Below, piece by piece: positions 39,801 to 51,300 of a stretch of 64,000 nucleotides of DNA (its first letter is position 1; every line of letters begins with the position of its first letter). The translations under genes and the position numbers were made by a program. Source of the DNA: Nemopilema nomurai (taxonomy: Eukaryota > Cnidaria > Scyphozoa > Rhizostomeae > Rhizostomatidae); contig ML133463.1 in assembly GCA_003864495.1 (NCBI GenBank), positions 1 through 64,000 of the forward strand, in the 5' to 3' direction. The notes below the pieces were generated by a model. It saw only the letters and a list, made by a program, of their open reading frames with translations, was not told where the DNA came from and searched no databases.

Positions 39801-42800
39801 ATGTTGGGAAAAGAAGAAAAACTAGGTAGAGTAAGTTGGGGGAAAGAGAAGTTGCCAAATAGAAGGTAACAGAAATAGAAGGTAAATGGTTTTATTGACA
39901 TGCTAACCATATGACATATGACATTGCTTAGCATGGACAAAAAATTATCAAAAAGCATGTCATATGTTCCAAGCTGAAAGTAATCCAAAACAGTTATCAG
40001 CAGTCTCCAGTAAAAGCTTCCAAAATTTTTGGGGTCAGAGGTGGAAACACAAAGGTCAAGGTTAAATTCTGAGATCATACTTTAAAAATCCCTGTTTTAA
40101 TTTAAAGTTGAAATTAGCCACACTCCATTACTTATTAATTTACCAATCTAATGCTTCTCTTTGATTGATGGATAACCTGATTGATGTTATACCTTTTTTA
40201 AGTTTGCTTTCTTTCTCAGCAGCGGGAATAAATTTCTTCTTGTCTACAGAATCCCATCCAGCTTCTTCTAACCTTTCACCATGCTCTGGCACAACCTCAT
40301 TTTGTTGAGAAAAGATGCTGGCATGAACAGAATCATCACCACAGTCACCAAGCACAATGGCCTTGTTTGAGAAAGACCTTGGATAAATAACATTACTCTT
40401 CCTGACATCTTTACATTTGGCTTGTTTAGTATTTTTAACAGTTGTTACAGATGCTTTCCTTTTTCCAGACAGCCGATCACTTAGACTTGATTTTGGTATT
40501 CCATGCAGAGCTGCTGCTTTGCGTAAGGATAGGCCCTTTTCTCTCACATCCGACATCGCCTTCTCTAAGTCTTCATTAGTCCAGTTCGTCAATCTCAGCC
40601 TTTTTCTATTATAAGGCAGACAACTACCGTCTCTATATCTGAAACTACCAACTTCTGAGTCTAGGACAAGGGCTTCAAAGGACTCTGTGCCAAATCCCTG
40701 GCTCCCTCCTGCCCTATCAGTCATTGTACTGGTCTCATTTACTACCTCCTCTGGAAGCCAAATTCCAGGTGCAATGAGCCTTGTACCAGGATTTCCAGCT
40801 TTTGACCCATGGTCAACATCGCTCAATCCCTCTATGTTAACAGTGTTTTTGGTCCAATTGGCTGGTTCCGTTGTCACAACTTCTACTTCATTGTTCCAAT
40901 TGCTCACAAAAACAACACCAGGGGATGCCTGGCAATCAAACAGGGGTGGACTCTTCCTTCCCAAACTTATTCCACTATTTTCCCACAAGATTTTATCTGC
41001 AATAGGCAAACTTAATTCTCTCTTCTTTTTCTTCTTAGGATTCCCAGTGTTGCTGGAAAAACAGACATTTGTATCATGTGACTGTCTTTTTGGTCCCTTC
41101 TTGTCCAAGTGCTTGGATATAGTAACAGGCAATGTCTTCTTTGGACGTTTGTTGATACCAGAAGTTTTTCTTGACCTCTTTCCTACAACAGAACATATCA
41201 AGTGACCTTCACTTCATGTGACAAAAGAACATAAATAGTTGCAAACTAGAAAAAAATAAAAAAATTATATATTTATAGTTAGCAAATTTCCCAAACAGCT
41301 GCTAATTTTGCTACATATATCTTAATGTAAAGAGCATTAAACAGGGTGCATTTGTAATGCGTAGTTGCTATTTGCAATGCGGACACAGACAGAATCTGTC
41401 TGTTCTTTTCATAGACAGAACCTCATGGACAGAATATGGTATATTAGCCAATCAGGTTAGAGTTTCTCATTGCCATCATAAAGCCGCCATAGGTATCAGA
41501 GTTACACGTTAACACCTTGTTTAGTTGTCAAGATTTATTTGCAAAAGGATTTCTACGTGCATTTACTCCCCATGTGGTCTGAAGGATTCAAAACAGTGCA
41601 AGCTACACAATAGACCTGTATTCCACCGCTTGCGCTGCCTCTCAGTCATTGTTTCAAACTATTACAAATGCACAAAATAAATCATTCTTTGATCTCATAA
41701 CCATTAACAATGATAATCGGATCAGATAATACAGAATAAAACTTTCTCTGCTCTTATAATTATTAACAATTGGACCTCGATGGCAGCAAGAAACCATACG
41801 AGGCAGAATGCAAAACTATAGTGTCATAAATAGAAAAGAATTGCAGATCAAATTTCTTCTTCAGAATCAACTGTTTGTAACATTGTGTAATGTGGCAGCC
41901 GATAAACGAAATTAAGAAAACGTTTTCAGACAAACGGCAGGATTGTCTTACCTGAAATGTTGTGATCAATAAACGGCTAAATACCCGTTCCCAAGATAAA
42001 ATTATAAGTCATTGTTAGTCAATGCCTTTCGATTCGATGCTCCAACACGAATGTGCACAGAGAAAGAAGTCCCGCCAAATGTAAAGCATACTTCGCGCCA
42101 AATCATGCATCCTAAATATTGATTGGTTGAGATAGATGTGTTCAGCCTTCATTTCAGTGTCTATTGGATGGTCTGAAAAGTAGGCATTTCATTGGAAGAG
42201 CCAACCCGCGCATTTTGCTGAAAGGCAGTTGATTGGGTATAAAACAACTCTGTCCTCATACGGACAGAACTTTTTCTGCTGGACAGAATTTCTTCTAAGG
42301 CTAACCTGATTGGCCAAGACAAATAAACCCCAGAAATGCCCGCAACCAAACAGCATCCGACATGACTCATCCTTGCATTGAATAAATTTCACGCCCAAGG
42401 ACACACTGGTTGAAATGACCTTATACAGTTTCATTCATGGCCAATCTACTTAAAAATCCAACAGCAATCAAACACTCAAGCTTTTAGGGGAGACTGATTC
42501 CCCACATTTTTTTCGAAAAATGTTGCAAGTAGGGGGCTGCATTACCCTCACCCAATACCACAACATCCCTAGCAAAATCTGCAATTGGCCGAATCTCACG
42601 AAACAGTCACAAATTTTCGTGAAACAATTACAAACAATCCATGAAAAGAAGCAGATGCACAGCAAAATATGAAAAAGAAAAAATTACCGTCTAGTCAAAC
42701 ACCTAAAAAATTCATCAACTAAATAAAACAAAGGACAATATGTCGAGAATGGAAGTGAGCGGAAGTTTGTGCCATTCCGTTGCAGCCAGAATCAGCCTTG

Positions 42801-45800
42801 AGCTTTGATTTCATACGCAATGCCTGCCAGCATGGGGTCAATCAGTCTTCTACAGACAGAATCTGTCCATAGTGGACAGAATCAGTCTATGGGAAGCGGG
42901 AAATTTCTCAACCAGCCTTGAGCTTTCATTTCATACGCAATGCCTGCCAGCACGGGGTCAATCAGTCTTCTACAGACAGAATCTGTCCATAGTGGACAGA
43001 ATCAGTCTATGGGAAGCGGGAAATTTCTCAACCAGCCTTGAGCTTTCATTTCATACGCAATGCCTGCCAGCACGGGGTCAATCAGTCTTCTACAGACAGA
43101 ATCTGTCCATAGTGGACAGAATCAGAATATGGGAAGCGGGAAATTTCTCAACCAGCCTTGAGCTTTCATTTCATACGCAATGCCTGCCAGCACGGGGTCA
43201 ATCAGTCTTCTACAGACAGAATCTGTCCATAGTGGACAGAACCAGTCTATGGGAAGCGGGAAATTTCACAAACAGCCTTGAGCTTTCATTTCATACGCAA
43301 TGCCTGCCAGCACGGGGTCAATCAGTCTTCTACAGACAGAATCTGTCCATAGTGGACAGAACCAGTCTATGGGAAGCGGGAAATTTCACAACCAGCCTTG
43401 AGCTTTCATTTCATACGCAATGCCTGCCAGCACGGGGTCAATCAGTCTTCTACAGACAGAATCTGTCCATAGTGGACAGTATCAGTCTATGGGAAGCGGG
43501 AAATTTCTCAACCAGCCTTGAGCTTTCATTTCATACGCAATGCCTGCCAGCACGGGGTCAATCAGTCTTCTACAGACAGAATCTGTCCATAGTGGACAGA
43601 ATCAGTCTATGGGAAGCGGGAAATTTCTCAACCAGCCTTGAGCTTTGGTTTCATACGCAATGCCTGCCAGCACGGGGTCAATCAGTCTTCTACAGACAGA
43701 ATCTGTCCATAGTGGACAGAATCAGTCTATGGGAAGCGGGAAATTTCTCAACCAGCCTTGAGCTTTCATTTCATACGCAATGCCTGCCAGCACGGGGTCA
43801 ATCAGTCTTCTGCAGACAGAATCTGTCCATAGTGGACAGAACCAGTCTATGGGAAGCGGGAAATTTCACAACCAGCCTTGAGCTTTCATTTCATACGCAA
43901 TGCCTGCCAGCACGGGGTCAATCAGTCTTCTACAGACAGAATCTGTCCATAGTGGACAGAATCAGTCTATGGGAAGCGGGAAATTTCTCAACCAGCCTTG
44001 AGCTTTGGTTTCATACGCAATGCCTGCCAGCATGGGGTCAATCAGTCTTCTACAGACAGAATCTGTCCATAGTGGACAGAACCAGTCTATGGGAAGCGGG
44101 AAATTTCTCAACCAGCCTTGAGCTTTCATTACAAACCTTTTGCATTGCGTAATTTTTCTCATTACAAATATGTTTAAAAACAGGCTGTGCGGTGAAAAAT
44201 GCTAAATGTTTTAGACACTAAAATAAAGTTATGATTTTATTTATCACTATTACTGTCTCTATCAATTTGTGACGTAAAGTTTTGGTGCAAATAGATATCC
44301 CCTTTTTTCGTCTTAGAAGATAATAGGTATCCCTGTTTAATCCCGTGTGCCTCTCTGGCCGGTCCCCGCCCCGATTATGTAATTAAAAAAGATAAAGCGT
44401 GTTTTTAATGCAAGAAACTATTAAGTATACCCCCAATCATTGTCAAAGTGAACTACCTTTCCTATAGAACAGCGTGGCAAAGAGGAAGTAGACTGGCTTT
44501 CTTTCCGACAGCACTTCAATGACATGCGATATTTTTAGCAAAGTTGAGAGTTAATGCGAAACCCCCTTCCAAAACAGCTGGAAATGAGACTTCTGACTAC
44601 TCCTGGTATTTCTTACAAAAAACCATGTTCCCGACCCGCTTTCATTAGATATTGTAAACCGGGTCGACGTGTGTTTTGAATAAATTTAATGCTTGGCGGT
44701 CCCTTTCTTTCGAACGGTTGAAATATAAAGTTTTAACAATTGAATTTCATTTGTATTTTGCCGTGTGAGCCTTTCTGCTATCTTTGGGGTTCCATGGTTA
44801 ATGATTACGAGATCAAAGAATGATTTATTTTGTGCATTTGTAATAGTTTGAAACAATGACTGAGAGGCAGCGCTAGCGGTGGAATACAGGTCTACTGTGT
44901 AGCTTGCACTGTTTTGAATCCTTCAGACCACATGGGGAGTAAATGCACGTAGAAATCCTTTTGCAAATAAATCTTGACAACTAAACAAGGTGTTAACGTG
45001 TAATTCTGATACCTATGGCGGCTTTATGATGGCAATGAGAAACTCTAACCTGATTGGCTAATATACCATATTCTGTCCATGAGGTTCTGTCTATGAAAAG
45101 AACAGACAGATTCTGTCTGTGTCCGCATTGCAAATAGCAACTACGCATTACAAATGCACCCTGTTATTACCAATTATGAACATGATAATAACATAAATCC
45201 TTTTTATTGATGAACAAGATATTTAATTATCTTTAGCCTGCTGTATGACAAAGTCTGACTGACATCTGGAATCTTTTAGTCCATGCAAAAAATTCCAATA
45301 AAATTCATGTCACAGGAATCAAAGATAAGAGGGAAATTTGTAGGACACAAAAAGAATATTTATGAAATTGCATGATTATGCATGATTTTGTTATAACAAT
45401 GAAAGTTGTCTGTAAAAAAAGTGTCAGTGATGAACTTAAGAGTATTAACAACACTGTGTTGTCAAAAATGTTTGTGACTTAAAAGCCAAGCAAACAATTT
45501 CAGTGGCAGCAGCAAGACAAAATTACCTCTTGATGAGAGGTATCTTAACGAAAAAGAACCACATTATCAACATGTTGTTTATAGGTGCTGGCATCTTATT
45601 TTTGGATGTTGTTACTAAGAAGTGCTTCAAAAAAAGGCGACATAAAGTCACAGATATGAAATTATTGCTTTCTCTTGGTCATAAAATGTTTACTTGGTGC
45701 CATGTACATGGAGTTGTATACATGTACATGAACATGTTTGGGTTGTAAAGAACAGGAAAATTTTATTTTTTCACTAAGACTTCATGCAAATTTTAAGCAA

Positions 45801-46282
45801 TGTAGATTGAAGTCAAATAGGTACTTAAACTAATCATAAGTTTATCAGGCAGAATATTTTTTGGCATTTGAATTGTTGAGAATTATATTAGCCAAATTTA
45901 TCTGAAATATATATTTGAAATATATTTGATACAGAACTTCACAATAGCTAAAAAACTGGAAACATTCTCCTTATACTTAGAGTTCTTTTCTCCCGACATT
46001 CCTCAGAGTATGCAAAAAATCTTCAGTACCTTTTTTAATCGGTGAATTTGGATCAATAAAATTCTTGCTTTCAGTTTTCCCATCAGCACTTCCTAAGGCT
46101 TTTCTATTTCCTGGAGCGTCATCCATGACTGTTTTATCTTCTGCTCCACCTAGCCTCAGCTCTGCAGCATCAACCACATACTGACCATAATCTACCAAAG
46201 CTGGCTGGTCTGGGTTTTGTTGACAATTTTGTCGTTTTGTGAGGTCATCATGAGCTGACAGAGTCGCCTTTTCAGCTGACAT
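36856..46282 (-). CDS. Protein with four pipsqueak-like HTHs, a CENP-B-type HTH and a PHD finger
   Basis: Six coding exons with matching phases encode 897 residues: 46030-46282, 40193-41182, 39280-39496, 38659-38795, 37513-38244, 36856-37220. Pipsqueak-like helix-turn-helix units lie near residues 280-326 (LSLRKAAALHGIPKSSLSDR), 488-530 (LSIRQAAVAHKIPKSSLADR), 534-588 (more diverged, KSVAKQFGISFSFLRNTLS) and 633-681 (MSLRGAARFYGIPKSTLGD). A CENP-B/Tc5-type DNA-binding region follows (692-761), then a Cys4-His-Cys3 PHD finger at 824-887 (C824, C827, C843, C856, H861, C864, C884, C887). Basic KKKKK and RKRS stretches suggest nuclear location. HTH_psq and CENP-B HTH are typical of pogo-like transposases, but no DDE catalytic domain is present. 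ATG 46280-46282 directly follows a 3' splice site; an upstream exon ending in ATG at 46948-46950 could add one Met. Function unknown; sequence-specific chromatin binding is an inference. Confidence 0.85.
37303..37380. repeat. Degenerate TGACCTTTTGACC repeat
   Basis: Several imperfect copies of a TGACCT(C/T)TGGCC / TTGACCTT motif in the intron before the PHD-finger exon. It resembles the CATATGACCTTTGG tract at 23114-23245 but is not the same unit. Confidence 0.55.
39545..39856. repeat. Minisatellite of GGTAAGTTGGGTAAAGGAAG-type units
   Basis: About ten imperfect units of roughly 28-30 bp, each with GGTAAGTTGGG followed by AAAGGAAGAAA, in the intron between exons 2 and 3 of the PHD-finger gene. 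Confidence 0.9.
41340..41710 (+). repeat. Left terminal inverted repeat of the 3.8-kb element
   Basis: Inverted match to 44796-45165 with scattered differences. Contains the perfect dyad ACAGACAGAATCTGTCTGT at 41385-41403. Confidence 0.85.
42783..44130. repeat. 120-bp satellite array inside the transposon
   Basis: About eleven head-to-tail 120-bp units, highly similar (a few substitutions each), plus a truncated last unit near 44130. Each contains GACAGAATCTGTC, a 13-bp perfect dyad about a central A. Because 120 is divisible by three, one plus-strand frame stays open for 426 codons as 40-residue repeats; I regard this as an artefact of the array. Variants such as GGTTTC for CATTTC recur 360 bp apart (43640s and 44000s), which suggests higher-order amplification. 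Confidence 0.95.
44796..45165 (-). repeat. Right terminal inverted repeat of the 3.8-kb element
   Basis: Inverted counterpart of 41340-41710, ending at the ATTA target duplication. Carries the 19-bp dyad at 45102-45120. Confidence 0.85.
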
Positions 46283-48357
46283 CTGAAAAAAATGCAGGAT
46301 ATAACTAATCAGTTAGGAAACTTGTAATTAGTGCAAACCACAAAACACAGTAGAGCGATGTAGTACTACTGGTTTCGGAATAAAATGGTTTATTGCAGCT
46401 CAGGATTCTGGAAGATATTCCCATCACAAAAACAAACGGAAGTTTAGAGCTTGACATCTTGCCCATCCTGTTTACGACAACCCTCTTGTCCGAGCACCGA
46501 AACAGATTAATTCAGATTGGGTATATTCGAGCAACTTTATATCAGGTGGCCGCCTGTTTTAATGCAGAAAGGCTAATTGAAATAACAATAGCCAGTAGTG
46601 CTGCGTTTGGACAGAGGGGGCAAACTCACTTTGTGTTGCTTAAAATAAATTGACTGTTGGCTCGAGTAAAAACTTGTAGCTATGCTAATCTGAGATAATA
46701 ACCTCCTAATTTTACCCTTACCCAAATGGATTTGTGATAACTTAAGTATAGAGTATTTTCTGACGACCTGCTGCTCAAACTGATGTTATAAACAACAGTT
46801 ATAAACAACAACAGCTTAGGCCATGAGAAAATCGAGGTAAATCGGCTAAACTGGACACTGTCCAATATCACAAAAAGGCATAGTACAATTATTTAAGCAG
46901 CAAAATAAACTTCTTTGATCTGAAGATGCAATAAAATTCATACTTACCATGAAAAAGAAACTGCAGACGGAGTTTCAGCATAGGAACGGCGGTAAATACA
47001 GAGAAAAACAATGGCGGACAACGGACAATATGTTCATCTACACCCCTGCTCCTTCCTAGGCACAGTGCATGCTTGCAAAGGCACCTCACCACACCTCATT
47101 GTTATCCATACTTTTTGCGAGTTTCACTTACTTGAAAGTGCAATCATTCTCCTCTCAGAAAATGCTGCTAGAAACAAAAGCTTTCTTTAAATTCAACCCG
47201 AGGGAAAAAGCCTAGTGTGAAAATAGTTCGGCAGACAGAAAAGATTCATCTAGGGGGGAGGTGATAGAAGGGCAAAGAAGTGATTAGAATTTTTGTCAGT
47301 TTTTCAACACTTTTGGTAGGCATTATACATTTCTGCAATGCAAAAGCGATTAGGATATCTAAATCATTTGCTTTCTATGTTCATGTCTCTTCAAACGAAA
47401 GCATCACAGCAACCAAAAGCACAACGAAACAATATACTTTTCAACTGCAAAATAGACCATTTCATACTTTTGCCGCATATTGTTCAATTAGTGAAGTAAC
47501 GAAAACTTTCTGAAATGCAATCCTAAAAATCTCCAATCACATGAAACTTGTATTGTACTGAGTAGAACATATAATCAACAACTACAGATTTCTCTACAAT
47601 ATAATGATAGGAGTCGGAAAGTTCTAAAATTAAACTTTCCCTAGGAAAGCATCAATTCTGCTACTGTTATCTTAATCATAATTAGCATTGGTTGCAGTGA
47701 GGCTAATGAAAAACAAAAAGTTCTTAACATCTAAAAATTCTTACATGACTAAACATTCATCCACGGAGCTTTCAAGTCGCATATAATAATTGCAGGGTCA
47801 TTATTTTCAAAATAATATACAGGCTGAATGACAAAATTAAAAAGGACAAAATTATGAGTTTAAATGTCGTTGTCAGATTCGTTTATTTCTCAAAGGTAAG
47901 TTACGAGGTCACAAAATTAGCCACAAAGCCACATCTTTCATCGTAATTATAGATTTAATTTACCATCATGATCACGAGAAATTAATCGTTCTTAACAAAA
48001 CGTGGCTCGAGTTGGAAGCTAAAAAACTCTCTGCTTGTAATTAAACTTACAACTCAATGTGCTACTACAACTTTTAAATTTATTCTTGGTCCAATATTAG
48101 GCAGATTTATAAATTTCAAAAGATCGTCAAAATGAGAGCCGAAGCTTGATTTGTGCAATTGAATCAATACATTCACATTTTGAAACAGAAGGAAATGATT
48201 CGAGGGCAAGAACGCACAACAGCCTAATATATATCTCAGCTATGCAGATATAATTTTGCACATGACGTTATTACAAAGAGCAATCAATTCTGAATTTGAA
48301 CGAAAATTATTAAGTAACAACGAATCCCAGTTGCTTCCTAATTTCAAATGATTAAAT
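46283..48357. other. Spacer between the pipsqueak/PHD gene and VPS33A
   Basis: Contains a probable 5' untranslated exon of the pipsqueak/PHD gene (minus-strand donor GTAAGTATG; exon ends at 46948 with ATG) and presumably its promoter near 47000-47150. The remainder to the VPS33A stop codon is AT-rich without recognisable genes. Confidence 0.5.
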
Positions 48358-51300
48358 CTATAGAAAATTCCCAATTTTACGTGCTTTCTTTTCCACCAAA
48401 CATTCAATCAGCGAATTTGCATTTATAAGTTTGGTTGTTGCAATAACGAAGTCCGTTGGAGCGTTCTCCTGCTGCGCTAGAAACCTCAGCGCACTGACCT
48501 CTGCGTGGGTGCATCCACCAATGAAATAAACAAGAGTAATTTTCGACGGCCCGTCTTCACTCGAACCACTCCCCTGCCCGCTTTGACCTTTCTTCAAAAG
48601 AGCCGGGGGCACGTACTGGACTTCTTCGATGGTAGGACCTGGCAGTTGTCGTAAGACCTCTTCAAGACCATGCCAACTCGACTGTCGGGAAAGGAATTGC
48701 GCGAGTCGGACGGACAGAGGTGCGTAGCCAGAATATGCATAGGCGATGTCGGTCGGATTTTGCTCATGCACGTCTTCCACGACTAATTTCAACGACCTTC
48801 TGATTGTCGCATACGACTTTGGTGCGGCGCTTTTCAGCAACCCGACTTGCTCTAAGTTGCTGAGGTCAACAGTTGTTCAAGGCCGTAAGCGTTTATAATC
48901 TCCCGGCGATAGTAGTCAAGAAGTTTCGGCTTAAATCCATTGTTGGCAATGCATTGTAGGCAAATGAGGCGAAGAACTTTCAGCAACGACTCTTCGTCGC
49001 AGCCAATACACTGGTCGATGTAAGGGTGGAAACTTCTCCGTGTCGAAGCCATTGAAAAAATCTTGCTCCACTCGAAGTGTTTCTCTGAACTCATCCAAGT
49101 TGGTGTGTTCTTTGATCACCTAGAGTAAATTTCAGTACGGATTTAGGAAAGTAAGAGACAATGATTAAACGAAGACCTTTATTACTTGAAGGATCTTCAA
49201 TCTAGTGTCAGCCGTTTGCATGCAATGTTATACAAACAAAACTATGATTCGAATGATGTTAGGCTACTACATGGAGCCGGCAAAATGGAAGTTGCAGGGG
49301 AAGATACAAAATACATTCCGTAGGTGGATTACAGTAATATGCATAAAACGAATACATTTGATGGTAGCATGATATATAATAAGATATCCGCTATTGCAAC
49401 ACAAATAAATTCGCTGTGCTACCTTAGTAATCAAAACTTTTTTGTTTCATTTGGTAAGACAAGTTAGAGCTTGCTTTCCCCTTGCATACAAGGGACCAAA
49501 GATGCAACATTTACTTACGGAAAAGCAAGATTTTCAAAAGTGAGGCAAGAAATTTAAGTAGATTGTTGAGATTAGTAATATTTGCAATTAGATCAGCACT
49601 TTCTAGTGCTTGAAATAGATGCGAGGAATACATCATGGAGACGCCACTAGAAAGGAAATGTTCGGTAGGTCTCAGAGCTGAGCGCTTTAAAACTGAAGTA
49701 GACCTGCAGGGATTAAAACAGGGATATTGGCATGTAGAAGGCTGAAGAAGTCTGGGTGTAATTGCACGAAATCGCGGTGAACCTTCTTACGAGTCTCATG
49801 TCCCGGTGCCTAACGATTAATCAGAATGTTCGAATGTCACAAAAATTGTTCCAAAGTTATAACGACCTCAGTGGCTGTTTTAGAGACTTCGGGGCCCGGG
49901 GCCGAAGTCATCTGCGGGGCCCTTTTGGGAAATTTTTTGTTAGACAATATTATTCTTCAATTTCTTTTCAGTTAAAGTTGTTATGCCTCAAGGTGTTATC
50001 TGAGTTACCAAAATCGCAGGGCCTGGGGTCATGCCCCCTTGCCCCCCTTAAAAACCACCACTGAATGACCTAATCTCTGTCCGCTTACCTCAGCAATCCC
50101 AGTATGCAGCGCGAGGGACGATTTTGCTGCTTGGATGTGAGGGATCTTGTGGACGAACTCTTTCATTTCTCCGACTGTTTTTGCTGTTCGGTGCTCTTCG
50201 TACTGTGCTGTGATGCGCTTCGCTTCCCTACTCAAAACAGGGCCGACAGCCGAAAAGTTTATGTCCCTCACTTCGCTGTACAGAGCATCGCTCGAGTTCA
50301 GGGCGACTTTCCTTTTCTTCTGCGCTTGGGCCTTCGCAGCTCCGCTAGTCTCTTCCTTCACTGGAAACTTGTCAATGGGTAGCTCTACATTTGTGTTCTT
50401 AATGCCTAAGACTTCGTCAATCAGGCCTTCATATGTTAGCTGGGTTAGCAGGGGGGTCATAAGATCAACAGTTCTGTCAATCAAGAGCAAGCTGTCGATG
50501 ACGGGGGTTATCTGCGATTCTGTGTCAGCCAGTTCTCTGCGCTTACGAATGATCATGTCTGCCACATGCCTTGCCATTTCTCCCTTGCCAAAAATCCTGT
50601 TCAAAAAGACTGCTTTTAGACTAGAACACAAAACATTGCACTTAATTTTATGCACTTAGCATCAAAGCTGTACATCTCTGTAAAAATCCAATAGCCCTCT
50701 ACCAAAATACAAACTAAACAGAATCGCATGCAAAAATTTATAGCACTACTAGTTAAAGTTGCTGCCGAGCAGAAAAAATGAAAACGAATCACTTTAATCA
50801 AATTCATGTCAAAAAGCTTTGAACAGACTTTTGTTGTGAGAAAGACGATTTATTAAGCTGAGACTTTGATAGCTTCTTGGTGGGGGTACTTTGAGCTTTT
50901 GAGCTTTGGGGGAGGGGGTACTTTGAGCTTTTGAGCTTGGGGGTACTTTGAGCTTTTGAGTTTGGCGGGGTACTTTGAGTTATGCAAGGATGGCTAAGTT
51001 TTTAGAGGTGCTGACTCACTGGCATTTTCTATGAAATTATCAACCAGGCAGTTTCAGTTTTGAAACATACTAAATACACAAATCAGTGGTTAGAACTGCT
51101 GACTATAGACCCAAGGGTCCCTGGCATGACCAGACCCAAGGGTCCCTGGCACGACCAAACTTGCACAGAGAGTGAAGAGAGTCGCTAGCTCTCTGTAATT
51201 CAAGGCATAAGGAATCACGAGGTGTGGTCATATCGAGAGGAAGGACCAGGACATTGCTCAATAAGCATAAAGCTTCTCAGTATCCTAGAATCTACTTTCG

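Larger units (their letters stand above)
41340..45165. mobile_element. 3.8-kb non-autonomous DNA transposon with long inverted repeats and internal satellite
   Basis: The ends are inverted copies of each other over about 370 bp, beginning AACAGGGTGCATTTGTAATG on each side, and are flanked by a direct ATTA (41336-41339 and 45166-45169). The interior carries a 120-bp tandem array and no transposase-like coding region. The element fills most of the intron between the first two coding exons of the pipsqueak/PHD gene. Superfamily not assigned; a 4-bp duplication fits only some DNA transposon groups. Confidence 0.85.

Noticed and set aside
40687..41205. 172-codon plus-strand open frame
   Set aside because: Antisense shadow of the large second exon of the pipsqueak/PHD gene, which has matching splice sites and domains.
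36856..46282. Calling this gene an active pogo/Tigger transposase
   Set aside because: The DNA-binding domains fit, but no DDE catalytic domain is present and the gene has five introns and a PHD finger.
50147..50659. 170-codon plus-strand open frame
   Set aside because: Antisense shadow of VPS33A exon 3.
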